From Thiotrichales bacterium (GTDB lineage Bacteria; Pseudomonadota; Gammaproteobacteria; UWMA-0217), in NCBI GenBank assembly GCA_024763135.1, contig JANTGD010000193.1:1-6937 (forward strand): a stretch of DNA of 6,937 nt, given 5' to 3'. The notes beneath the pieces are model-generated. The model was not told the DNA's origin. It searched no databases and saw only the letters and a program-made list of their open reading frames with translations. The translations under genes and the position numbers were made by a program. Positions 1 to 6,633 of this stretch are shown one piece after another. Position 1 is the first letter of the stretch, and each line of letters begins with the position of its first letter.

Positions 1-115
1 TGGCACGATCCAGCGTTAATTGTGGCTCAAAATGCTCATTGACTGCGTGTAAACTGCGCTTTTTCTCCAGATTTTGCCTTGTCTCGCACTCACCTGATAG
101 TTTTTCAACAGCCTG
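1..115. mobile_element. probable terminal fragment of an insertion sequence, cut by the window edge
   Basis: Read on the minus strand, this stretch begins at about 115 with CAGGCTGTTGAAAAA. It continues through a GCGCAGTTTAC-like block (about 60-46) and AATGAGCATTTTGAG (about 41-27). This layout resembles the ends of DDE-transposase insertion sequences and their non-autonomous derivatives in proteobacteria, as I remember them; I cannot assign a family. Base composition is more AT-rich than the opp genes. No transposase reading frame is visible, so the body of any element must lie to the left of the window. A 65-codon frame crosses the area but has a GTG start without a ribosome binding site and no recognisable protein features. 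Confidence 0.4.
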
Positions 116-358
116 TTAAAAGTAACGGTCAGTGTTTTATATTTTCTGTTTTCAAGCGTGTAAGTGGTAATAGTTAGTTTGCTCACCTTTCGGGAGGTAG
201 CCAGGTTAATCACTACTGAGGGGATGGTTCGCTATTTTCTGCGTCAATACTAAATGACCGATTAGCTTTCTGGGAGAGCAGGAGGAAGTCTTCGCGTGTT
301 TGAGAACTGTGCAAACGAGCCGAACTGGCGTGTTCAAGTCATGCCGGACATGTGATGC
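116..358. other. gene-free region downstream of oppF
   Basis: These 243 bases separate the oppF stop codon from the probable insertion-sequence end. I see no convincing gene. A plus-strand AGGAGG at 281-286 precedes a GTG-started frame of only 20 codons (296-355), which I do not recognise. I also see no clear intrinsic terminator for the opp operon: the short CATG-CCGGA-CATG palindrome near 340-352 has a four-base stem and no T-run after it on the minus strand. Termination of oppF transcription is therefore unexplained, or occurs further left. Confidence 0.5.
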
Positions 359-1357
359 TTATTCGCTTTTTAGCGTTGATAGATTTGGATTCGTGACGGG
401 ATGGTGACAATAGACGACATGCTGCTCGTTGATTCGTGTGCGCTGGGGGCGTTCTGTGCGACAACGCTGATCAGCGTGCGGGCAGCGGCTGTAAAACACA
501 CAACCAGTGGGGCGCGCGATGGGAGAAGGCGGCGGCTGGAGATGCGCTTGCGTACACCGCAAGCGTTCACGCTCGGCGGCTGGGTCGGACTTTGGGATAG
601 CGGTGAGGAGAGCATGGGTGTAGGGATGATGAGCTGCGCCAAAGAGTGCCGATGTGGGTGCAATTTCCATCACCTGCCCCAGATACAGCACGAGAATGCG
701 ATCGGCCAGATGACGGACGACACGCAAGTCGTGAGAGATCATGAACAGACCGAGTTGCCGGTTGCGCTGGAGGTCGAGCAACAGATTAATGATTTGTGCC
801 TGAATCGAGACATCCAGTGCGGAGACGGGCTCGTCGCAGAGCAGCAGGCGGGGTTCAGTCACCAGGGCGCGGGCGATGCCGATACGTTGTGCTTGGCCAC
901 CCGAAAATTCATGGGGAAAACGCTCGAGGTGCTCCGCCGCGAGCGCGACCTCACTGAGTGCCTGGAGTATGCGATTTTCACGTTCTTTGGCAGTGAGCTG
1001 ACGAGCGAGGTAACGCAGCGGTTCCTCAAGAATCTTGCGCACGGTCAGGCGCGGATCCAGCGCGTCGAATGGATCCTGAAATATATACTGAACTAGGTGG
1101 CCAATGCGCCGTGTATCGACCGGTTGGTGGGGGCTCCCAATGCGCTCTCCCTGTAATCGAACAGTACCGCTGCTGATGGGCGTCAGCCCGCAGACTGCGC
1201 GCGCCAGCGTGGATTTACCGCAGCCCGATTCACCGACGATGGCCAGAGTGGTGCCGCTGGGTAGTTCGACACTCACCTTTTCGACGGCGAGCAGGTGGCG
1301 ATGGCGATCGAGTGGGTAACTGACGCTCAGGCTTTCGATTTGCAGCAGGGCAGTCAT
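359..1357 (-). CDS. oppF: oligopeptide ABC transporter ATP-binding protein OppF
   Basis: Second ATPase of the peptide importer, acting at the cytoplasmic face with OppD to power OppB/OppC. I place the start at 1357 (332 residues), where ATG overlaps the oppD stop as ATGA. An ATG 30 bases further upstream is in frame but adds residues unlike the family. Visible motifs are an A-loop Tyr14, Walker A GESGCGKST (42-50), Q-loop at Gln94 in IFQDP, signature FSGGQAQR (151-158), Walker B LLLCDEP (171-177), D-loop SALD and H-loop His209. The C-terminal oligopeptide-transporter domain carries Cys286, Cys292, Cys299 and Cys317, spaced C-x5-C-x6-C-x17-C. This is the arrangement that binds a [4Fe-4S] cluster in related Dpp/Opp ATPases. 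The length is normal for OppF, and this is the last gene of the operon. A DppF-type name is possible, but the binding protein favours Opp. Confidence 0.93.
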   Translation of the reverse strand: MTALLQIESLSVSYPLDRHRHLLAVEKVSVELPSGTTLAIVGESGCGKSTLARAVCGLTPISSGTVRLQGERIGSPHQPVDTRRIGHLVQYIFQDPFDALDPRLTVRKILEEPLRYLARQLTAKERENRILQALSEVALAAEHLERFPHEFSGGQAQRIGIARALVTEPRLLLCDEPVSALDVSIQAQIINLLLDLQRNRQLGLFMISHDLRVVRHLADRILVLYLGQVMEIAPTSALFGAAHHPYTHALLTAIPKSDPAAERERLRCTQAHLQPPPSPIARPTGCVFYSRCPHADQRCRTERPQRTRINEQHVVYCHHPVTNPNLSTLKSE

Positions 1358-2319
1358 AGCGCCGCATCCAGATGACAGGCGCGCCAATGACCCGCGCGGA
1401 TTTCGTGTAATGGCGGTAGTTCATGATGGCAACGTGAAAACGCCTGTTCACAACGCGGCGCAAAAGCACAGCCCTGTGGAATTTGATCAGGTTGTGGCGG
1501 TTGTCCGGGAATGCTGTACAGGGGCTCCCGTGCTGGCCCTTGGTGGCCCGGAACAGCGCGCAGCAAACCGCGCGTATAGGGATGAGCTGGACGGGTAAAC
1601 AGATCCTCCACGCTGCCGATCTCCACGAATAGGCCTGCATACATTACGACGATTCTTTGACAGACACCGGCGGCCAGGTGTAAGTCGTGGCTGATGAGCA
1701 TGAGCGCCCGGCGCTCGCTGGCGGTCTGTAACAATGCCATGATGTCGGTCTGCACGGTGACATCGAGCGCAGTCGTTGGTTCATCGGCTATCAGCAGGCG
1801 GGGTTCGCAGAGCAGCGCCATGGCGATCATCACTCGCTGACGCATGCCCCCTGACAATTCATGAGGATAGGCACGCATGCGGATGCTGGCCTCGGGTAAG
1901 CGCACACGCTCAAGCAAATCCACTGCACGTGCTTGTGCTGCACGGCGTGACAGGCGCTCATGCCAGCGCAGGACTTCGGTAAGTTGTCGGCCCACGGTCA
2001 GATAGGGGTTAAGCGCGCTCATTGGATCTTGAAAGATCATAGCGAGCTGATTACCGCGCAAACGCTGAACGGTTTGCGCATCTGCGGTCAGCAAATCAAT
2101 GCCATCGAAGCAGACGCGACCGCTGACCTGGGCATTATCCGGGAGCAACCCCAGTGTAGCAAAACACAACTGGCTCTTGCCCGAGCCGGATTCGCCGACA
2201 ATGCCAAGGCGCTCTCCTGCCCCTAAGCTCAAGTTGATGCCGCGCAGTGCTTCGATTTGGGCTTCGCTCGTGCAAAAACTCAGCCGCAGGTTATCCAACC
2301 AGAGCAAAGAACGACTCAT
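1354..2319 (-). CDS. oppD: oligopeptide ABC transporter ATP-binding protein OppD
   Basis: First ATPase of the importer, 321 residues and close to the usual OppD length. It shows Walker A GESGSGKS (42-49), Q-loop Gln97 in MIFQDPMSALNP, signature LSGGMRQR (155-162), Walker B LLIADEP (175-181), D-loop TALD and H-loop His211 in ISHDL. The M in LSGGM is typical of OppD/DppD, whereas OppF proteins usually have LSGGQ or FSGGQ; this separates the two paralogues here. The C-terminal domain holds Cys284, Cys290, Cys297 and Cys315 (C-x5-C-x6-C-x17-C), a probable [4Fe-4S] ligand set by analogy with structurally known relatives. The ATG overlaps the oppC stop as ATGA, and the TGA overlaps the oppF start the same way, pointing to translational coupling. 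Confidence 0.95.
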   Translation of the reverse strand: MSRSLLWLDNLRLSFCTSEAQIEALRGINLSLGAGERLGIVGESGSGKSQLCFATLGLLPDNAQVSGRVCFDGIDLLTADAQTVQRLRGNQLAMIFQDPMSALNPYLTVGRQLTEVLRWHERLSRRAAQARAVDLLERVRLPEASIRMRAYPHELSGGMRQRVMIAMALLCEPRLLIADEPTTALDVTVQTDIMALLQTASERRALMLISHDLHLAAGVCQRIVVMYAGLFVEIGSVEDLFTRPAHPYTRGLLRAVPGHQGPAREPLYSIPGQPPQPDQIPQGCAFAPRCEQAFSRCHHELPPLHEIRAGHWRACHLDAAL

Positions 2320-3194
2320 CGGGGTGTCCCGGTACGTGGATCCAGCGCATCGCGTAGCCCGTCACCGAGAAAATTCAAGGCGAGTAGTGTCACTGCGAGC
2401 AGACTGGCAGGCAATAGCAACGTCCAGGGAGCGGATTCCATTGACTGCGCGCCCTCAGCGATCAATACCCCCCAACTGGTCAGCGGTTCCTGCACACCGA
2501 GCCCGAGAAAACTCAAAAAAGATTCGAAAAGAATGACTTGGGGTACGGTTAAGGTCGCATAGACAATGACCGGACCCAGGGTGTTTGGAATAATATGTCG
2601 GCGGATGATCTGAAATTCGGAGGCGCCACTCAATCGAGCTGCATCCACAAAGCCGCGATGTCGTACACTCAGGGCCTGTCCACGCACAATCCGCGCCATA
2701 GTCAGCCATTCCACAGCGCCGATGGCCACAAAAATAAGGACCAGGCTACGCCCAAAAAAGACCATCAATAGTATCACGAAGAACATAAAGGGCAGGGCAT
2801 ACAGAACATCGACCACGCGCATCATCAGCGCATCCCAACGGCCGCCCAGGTACCCCGCCGTCGCGCCATACAGCACGCCGATCAATAAACTCACAGCCGT
2901 TGCCACAAGACCAACCAACAGGGAAATCCTGCCTCCGCTCAAACTGCGCACGAACAGGTCGCGTCCTAATGCATCGGTACCAAAGTAATGGGCGCCCTCC
3001 CAGCTGGGCGGTGCTGCGATAGACTCCCAGTCGATCTCATCGAGCGCCCAGGGACTCAAGGCAGGCCCTAATAGACATACCAAGGTAATGCCAAGTAATA
3101 CCCCCAGGCTTGCGAACGCGGCACGATGGTGACGCAGTCGCAGCCAGGCGCGTTGCCAGTTCTTCTGCATGCCTTGGGTTTCTTCAAAGGACAT
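2316..3194 (-). CDS. oppC: oligopeptide ABC transporter permease OppC
   Basis: Inner-membrane permease that forms the peptide channel with OppB (292 residues). After a basic cytoplasmic N-terminus come hydrophobic segments near 26-48, 90-113, 128-158, 208-230 and 258-280. The family's N-terminal feature YFGTDALGRDLFVRSLSGGR lies near 70-89. The EAA loop that contacts the ATPases is at about 184-204 (DAARLSGAS followed by IIRRHIIPN), with the conserved Gly190. The chosen ATG lies inside the end of oppB (11-base overlap) and lacks a clear Shine-Dalgarno sequence, so it probably depends on reinitiation after oppB. Met9 (at 3170) is an alternative start, also without a convincing ribosome binding site. 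The stop overlaps the oppD start. Confidence 0.94.
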   Translation of the reverse strand: MSFEETQGMQKNWQRAWLRLRHHRAAFASLGVLLGITLVCLLGPALSPWALDEIDWESIAAPPSWEGAHYFGTDALGRDLFVRSLSGGRISLLVGLVATAVSLLIGVLYGATAGYLGGRWDALMMRVVDVLYALPFMFFVILLMVFFGRSLVLIFVAIGAVEWLTMARIVRGQALSVRHRGFVDAARLSGASEFQIIRRHIIPNTLGPVIVYATLTVPQVILFESFLSFLGLGVQEPLTSWGVLIAEGAQSMESAPWTLLLPASLLAVTLLALNFLGDGLRDALDPRTGTPR

Positions 3195-4134
3195 GCGTCA
3201 AGGCCGCGTCGCGTTGTGCATGGCGGATGCGAGGATCGAGCCAGGCATATAACAAGTCGACAAGAAGATTTAAGAGGATGATCAGCACTGCATAGAAAAC
3301 TACCACGCCCATGACAAGGGTGTAATCACGATTTAATGCGCCCTGGACGAAATAACGTCCAATACCCGGGATACCGAAAATCTGCTCGATGACCACTGAA
3401 CCGGTCACAATCGCTGCCGTGGCTGGCCCGAGATAGGAAATGACCGGCAATAGAGTGGGGCGCGCTGCATGCTGCAACAAAATCTTGCGTAGCGGTAGCC
3501 CCTTGGCGCGTGCAGTACGAATATAAGCGCTGTGCAGCACTTCTATGAGGCTGGCGCGTGTTAAGCGCGCAATGTAAGCGACTTGCGGCAAACTTAAAGC
3601 AATTACGGGCAGAATTCGGTAGCGCAGCTCGTCGCCCCAGCCACCGACCGGAAGCCAGTGCAGATAGACCCCAAAAATCAAACCGAGCACAGGGGCCATG
3701 ACAAAGTTTGGAATCACAATGCCTAGCATGGCTGTAGACATGACGAAGTAATCCATCCAGTGGTTGCGGCGCAAGGCCGCGAAAACGCCCATGGCTAAGC
3801 CCAAGAGTACTGCGATGAGCATGGCGCTCGCGCCGAGTTGCAACGAGACAGGAAAGCCCTGCCAAATGAGTTCGGTGACAGAGTAATCCTGATACTTGAA
3901 CGATGGGCCAAAATCGCCGTGTAAGAGATTGGCAAGATAATGGAGGTATTGCCGCCACAAGGGCTCATCCAGGTGAAAGCTGGCATTTAGATTGGCTGCG
4001 ATTTCGGGTGGGATGGGGCGCTCACGATCGAAGGGGCCGCCCGGTGCCCAGCGCACCAGAAAAAACGCCAGCGTCACGATCAAAAAGAGCGTCGGTACCG
4101 CGCTGAATAAACGGCGAAGGGCAAAGTGCAACAC
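3184..4134 (-). CDS. oppB: oligopeptide ABC transporter permease OppB
   Basis: Inner-membrane permease, 316 residues, partner of OppC. The N-terminus resembles other OppB proteins: a basic LRRL followed by a first membrane helix (about 10-29) and the WAPGGPF motif (28-34). More hydrophobic segments lie near 98-120, 130-157, 173-190, 229-252 and 273-300. The EAA coupling loop is at about 204-230 (YIRTARAKGLPLRKILLQHA), with the invariant-type Gly211. The start is GTG at 4134, since upstream in-frame codons back to a TAA contain no ATG, GTG or TTG. TTG at 4131 is the only close alternative. Immediately before the GTG the minus strand reads ACCTCCC, which is pyrimidine-rich and not a Shine-Dalgarno sequence. 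oppB is separated from oppA by 399 bases containing an inverted-repeat element. Confidence 0.94.
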   Translation of the reverse strand: MLHFALRRLFSAVPTLFLIVTLAFFLVRWAPGGPFDRERPIPPEIAANLNASFHLDEPLWRQYLHYLANLLHGDFGPSFKYQDYSVTELIWQGFPVSLQLGASAMLIAVLLGLAMGVFAALRRNHWMDYFVMSTAMLGIVIPNFVMAPVLGLIFGVYLHWLPVGGWGDELRYRILPVIALSLPQVAYIARLTRASLIEVLHSAYIRTARAKGLPLRKILLQHAARPTLLPVISYLGPATAAIVTGSVVIEQIFGIPGIGRYFVQGALNRDYTLVMGVVVFYAVLIILLNLLVDLLYAWLDPRIRHAQRDAALTHVL

Positions 4135-4164
4135 GGGAGGTTGGGTCCTGTCAGTGGGGTCGAG

Positions 4165-4179
4165 GGCGTATTTTACGCC
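4165..4179. repeat. short perfect hairpin at the left edge of the inverted-repeat element
   Basis: GGCGTA and TACGCC form a six-base stem around a TTT spacer. The right arm overlaps the first three bases of the left terminal repeat. It lies 31-45 bases upstream of the oppB GTG start, so in the opp message it would fold within the oppB leader. It may be accidental or part of the element boundary. Confidence 0.45.
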
Positions 4180-4205
4180 AGTACATCGTCCAGTTTAAAA
4201 TGACG
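4177..4205 (+). repeat. left terminal inverted repeat
   Basis: 29 bases starting GCCAGTACATCG and ending TTTAAAATGACG. They match the reverse complement of 4419-4447 at 27 of 29 positions; the only difference is CG here against TA in the other copy at the eleventh and twelfth bases. Transcribed as part of the opp message, the two arms could pair into a long stem. Confidence 0.85.
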
Positions 4206-4239
4206 GACACAGTTGTCCTGTCTGCATTGCTGGGTAGGC

Positions 4240-4279
4240 GCACTTCGCAGGGAATGGTTGTTCCCTTCCCAAGAAGTGC
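4240..4279. repeat. nested hairpin inside the element
   Basis: An outer six-base stem GCACTT/AAGTGC (4240-4245 with 4274-4279) encloses an inner five-base stem GGGAA/TTCCC (4250-4254 with 4261-4265) around a TGGTTG loop. Both stems are perfect. They suggest that the element's interior is selected for, or derived from, foldable sequence and is not coding. Confidence 0.5.
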
Positions 4280-4328
4280 AACAACGCCGGGGATGCAGTC
4301 AGGGCGACCCCTCGGGCGCTGCTGTGAT

Positions 4329-4349
4329 ACTGCAACTGTGGGTTGCAGT
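4329..4349. repeat. perfect eight-base hairpin inside the element
   Basis: ACTGCAAC (4329-4336) pairs perfectly with GTTGCAGT (4342-4349) across a five-base loop, TGTGG on the plus strand. It lies near the middle of the inverted-repeat element. No T-run follows on either strand, so it is not a standard intrinsic terminator. Confidence 0.55.
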
Positions 4350-4418
4350 GCTTGCCAAGGACGCTGCCATTGCCTGCGCGCTGCGCCTTGACGCGCAGCA
4401 TCGCAAAAGTGCTGAGTG

Positions 4419-4447
4419 CGTCATTTTAAACTGGATAATGTACTGGC
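4419..4447 (-). repeat. right terminal inverted repeat
   Basis: Reverse-complement partner of 4177-4205, with 27 of 29 bases matching. On the minus strand it begins GCCAGTACATTATCC. It ends 86 bases downstream of the oppA stop codon. Confidence 0.85.
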
Positions 4448-4533
4448 CCTGCAGAGGCTGCCGTAAAACTACGTAGCCCGAGCTGTGTTGCGAGTCTATA
4501 CATTTAATCAGGCCTGTCCGAGAGCCATCGGCT

Positions 4534-6123
4534 TTATGGCAGAGTCAGGAACCGGGTAGGGTGCACGTCCATAATATTATCCACCCAACCAATGATGCGC
4601 GGATCAACGAGATGCTGCGTTGTATAAAAGTAGATGGGTAGAATCGGCAAATCGTCGAGCAGCTGTTGTTCCGCTAGCTGCAGTGTCGTATTGCGCTGGC
4701 GGGGCTCGGCCGTAGTTTCGGCCCGCTGGATGAACTGATCGAAGGCAACGTTGTGGTATGCCGAAGGATTCATATCTCCCACATCGGATTTAAATAGGCT
4801 TAAAAAGCTGTAGGCGTCGTTGTAGTCGCCGATCCAGCCCGCACGAATGATCTGAAATTCCCGTTGTTTACGCGAATCGAGATAAACCTTCCATTCCTCG
4901 TTGCGCAGTGTTGTTTTGACACCCAGTGCCTGCTTCCACATCGCAGCGATGGCAATCGCAACCTTTTTATGGTTGTCGCTGGTGTTGTAGAGCAGTTCTA
5001 CCCGTAAAGGGTTGGCTTTGCTGTAACCGGATTCGGCGTACAGCCGCTGGGCTTTTTGGATCCGTTCAGCCTGGCTGAGTCCGGCTTCTTCAAGGGCTTG
5101 GGGCGTGTAACCGGGAATCCCCGGCGGCACCCAGCCATACGCGGGTATCTCGCCACCCTGAGTGACTTTGTTGGTCAGGATATTTCGATCTATTGCCAGA
5201 GTCAGGGCTTTGCGCAGTTTGGGTTGTTCTGCGAAAGGTGGGCGACTCAGGTTGAATGCATAGTAATAGGTGCCGATGTACGGCGAGCTGTGGAATGCAG
5301 CGGCCAGATGCGTTTTTATCCAGGGAATCTGAGTGGCGGGTACGTCTTCGGTGATTTGCAGCTCTCCGGCCCGAAAGCGCTTGAGTTCAGCATTTTTGTC
5401 TTCCGTGGGTAAGTAGACGACAGCGTTGATTTTAACGCTGTCTGCGGCGTGAAAATAGGGGTTCTTTTGTAGACGAATATGCGCTTGCGGTAACCATTCG
5501 CTGAGTTGATAGGGGCCATTGCTGATCAGATGGCCTGGTCGGGTCCAGCGGCGACCGTGGGCTTCGATGGCCCGGCGTGGAGCGGGGTAGGCCATATGAT
5601 GGGTAAGCAGTTGCAGAAAATAGGGCGCGGGATGGTGTAGTGTGATCTGTAGCCGGTGCGGATTCACTGCTTTAATGCCAAGTTGCGCAGGATCTTTGAG
5701 CTGCCCTTTGCTATAAGCCTCAGCGCCTTTGATTGGCCAAAGAATAAATGCGTAATCCGAGGCAGTGGTTGGATTCAATGCGCGTTCAAACGCATAGACA
5801 AAGTCTGCCGAGGTCACGGGGCTGCCGTCCGACCAACGTGCATCGGAGCGGAGGGTGAAATCGTATTGCAGGCCGTCGTCACTGATCTGCCAGTGAGTCG
5901 CCACCCCGGGTATCAATTTGCCATCGGCAGCTTCGGCCAGCAGGCCTTCGAAAAGATCCCGCTGGATGCACGCCTCGGTCACGCCTGAAGAGCGGTGTAT
6001 ATCCAAAGTCTCCGGCTCGGCACCATTGCCGCGATACAGGACCGTCTGGCCTAGCACTTGCTGAGTCAGGCATAACAAGACTACGGTGATGAATTGCCTG
6101 ACAGGGCGCAACGGCTGCATCAC
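4534..6123 (-). CDS. oppA: periplasmic oligopeptide-binding protein OppA
   Basis: Solute-binding protein of family 5 that captures peptides in the periplasm and hands them to OppBC. It has 529 residues, normal for OppA. A signal peptide spans about 1-25: basic Arg6/Arg9, a hydrophobic core at 11-19, and probable cleavage after VLG before Gln26. Cys18 is preceded by LL and is not a good lipobox, so this is a soluble protein, not a lipoprotein. RWSDGSPVTSADFVYAFERAL (about 96-116) and the following TASDYA match the OppA/MppA branch better than DppA. RAGWIGDYND (427-436) corresponds to the segment whose Asp binds the peptide alpha-amino group in enterobacterial OppA. Start codons GTG (6123) and ATG (6120) are adjacent, and neither has a clear Shine-Dalgarno sequence. 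The gene begins 39 bases after the Hsp20-like gene, consistent with cotranscription. Confidence 0.94.
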   Translation of the reverse strand: MMQPLRPVRQFITVVLLCLTQQVLGQTVLYRGNGAEPETLDIHRSSGVTEACIQRDLFEGLLAEAADGKLIPGVATHWQISDDGLQYDFTLRSDARWSDGSPVTSADFVYAFERALNPTTASDYAFILWPIKGAEAYSKGQLKDPAQLGIKAVNPHRLQITLHHPAPYFLQLLTHHMAYPAPRRAIEAHGRRWTRPGHLISNGPYQLSEWLPQAHIRLQKNPYFHAADSVKINAVVYLPTEDKNAELKRFRAGELQITEDVPATQIPWIKTHLAAAFHSSPYIGTYYYAFNLSRPPFAEQPKLRKALTLAIDRNILTNKVTQGGEIPAYGWVPPGIPGYTPQALEEAGLSQAERIQKAQRLYAESGYSKANPLRVELLYNTSDNHKKVAIAIAAMWKQALGVKTTLRNEEWKVYLDSRKQREFQIIRAGWIGDYNDAYSFLSLFKSDVGDMNPSAYHNVAFDQFIQRAETTAEPRQRNTTLQLAEQQLLDDLPILPIYFYTTQHLVDPRIIGWVDNIMDVHPTRFLTLP

Positions 6124-6162
6124 GGCTGATCGGGGGTGCGAGGCATGCAGGGAGCGGCCGGT

Positions 6163-6621
6163 TTAGCGTATCGGCAGTGGACGGCCTTGCGGTGGCGCAG
6201 GTCGGCTTTGGGGTTGGGCCGTCTTGATCCTAGGCAGGCCAATGCGCACCAATCCCTGCAGATTTTCGCGTTGCATATGGCGCAGATCCGCATTGGGCGG
6301 TGTTTCGATCCACTCCTGAAAGTTATTGAAGGCACGTTGTTCGAAGAACATACCATTGGGATTTTCATTGCGGACCGACTCGCTGCGTTCTACGCGCACC
6401 ATCAGACCACCGGGGCGCGGTTGTACGAATACATCTTCTGGGCTAATACCGTGCACGCGTATATCCAGGTAATAGAACTGCTCATCCTGCCAGCGATGGG
6501 TTTCAACCGACGTCGACATGAACTGGGTCGGTGGCAGCGGGCGCATCGGCGGTTGTGCGAAGGCGGGAAGAGAGAGCAGGCAGGCCACTACGGTAGCCAG
6601 TAGCACGAAACGATAATGCAT
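6163..6621 (-). CDS. exported small heat-shock (Hsp20/alpha-crystallin)-like protein
   Basis: 152 residues. A clear signal peptide covers 1-22 (hydrophobic core 5-18, cleavage after AFA before Gln23), so the protein should be periplasmic. The region from about 35 to 132 follows the alpha-crystallin pattern: FYYLDIRVHGISPEDVFVQ resembles the DLPGVSPEDV strand region of Hsp20, GGLMVRVERSE the next strands, and LQGLVRIGLPR (121-131) the family's NGVLxVxLPK end. The C-terminus is proline-rich and ends LPIR, where Leu149-Pro-Ile151 could serve as the I-x-I motif used in oligomer assembly. Most Hsp20 proteins are cytoplasmic, so the export signal is unusual. The ATG has a good ribosome binding site, and the stop lies 39 bases before oppA. 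The Hsp20 call rests on pattern similarity only; a different beta-sandwich protein is possible. Confidence 0.75.
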   Translation of the reverse strand: MHYRFVLLATVVACLLSLPAFAQPPMRPLPPTQFMSTSVETHRWQDEQFYYLDIRVHGISPEDVFVQPRPGGLMVRVERSESVRNENPNGMFFEQRAFNNFQEWIETPPNADLRHMQRENLQGLVRIGLPRIKTAQPQSRPAPPQGRPLPIR

Positions 6622-6628
6622 AGGTCAA

Positions 6629-6633
6629 CCTCC
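6629..6633 (-). promoter_or_regulatory. ribosome binding site of the Hsp20-like gene
   Basis: GGAGG on the minus strand, seven bases before the ATG at 6621. It is the strongest Shine-Dalgarno sequence in the window; oppA and oppB lack comparable ones. It supports the chosen start and suggests that translation of the cluster is most efficient at this first gene. Confidence 0.8.

Larger units (their letters stand above)
4177..4447. mobile_element. MITE-like inverted-repeat element between oppA and oppB
   Basis: A 271-base segment is bounded by 29-base inverted repeats (4177-4205 and 4419-4447) that differ at only two adjacent positions. The interior encodes no recognisable protein: frames of about 60-70 codons run on both strands, as expected of structured non-coding DNA. 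It contains several internal hairpins. No target-site duplication is evident: the left flank ends TATTTTAC and the right flank begins CCTGCAGA. The element may therefore be old, its true edges may differ, or it may be a decayed insertion sequence. The core TCCAGTTTAAAATGACG faintly recalls end repeats of IS21-type elements, but this is a weak resemblance from memory. It sits wholly within the oppA-oppB gap and disrupts no coding frame. Confidence 0.6.

Noticed and set aside
16..213. 65-codon minus-strand frame at the left edge
   Set aside because: It has a GTG start with no ribosome binding site and no domain, and half of it lies inside the probable insertion-sequence end.
296..355. Plus-strand GTG-started mini-frame after AGGAGG at 281-286
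   Set aside because: It is only 20 codons including the stop, with an unrecognised peptide. The purine run alone does not support a gene.
401..1096. 231-codon plus-strand open frame opposite oppF
   Set aside because: It is antisense to a gene with all ABC ATPase motifs, and its translation shows no recognisable domain. It is an expected by-product of codon bias.
1358..1387. Longer OppF start at 1387
   Set aside because: The added ten residues do not resemble OppF N-termini, and the ATGA overlap at 1354-1357 matches the style of the oppC/oppD junction.
4195..4401. Overlapping 60-70-codon frames on both strands inside the inverted-repeat element
   Set aside because: They overlap a terminal repeat and several hairpins, resemble no known protein and lack clear ribosome binding sites. 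Non-coding is the simpler reading.
4501..4533. Terminator or attenuator directly after oppA
   Set aside because: The only stem, AGCC-GAT-GGCT on the minus strand, has four base pairs and no following T-run.
6064..6072. Possible lipobox at Cys18 of OppA
   Set aside because: The residues before the cysteine are LL; the residue at -1 should be small (Gly, Ala or Ser). A normal signal-peptidase I site at VLG-Q fits better.
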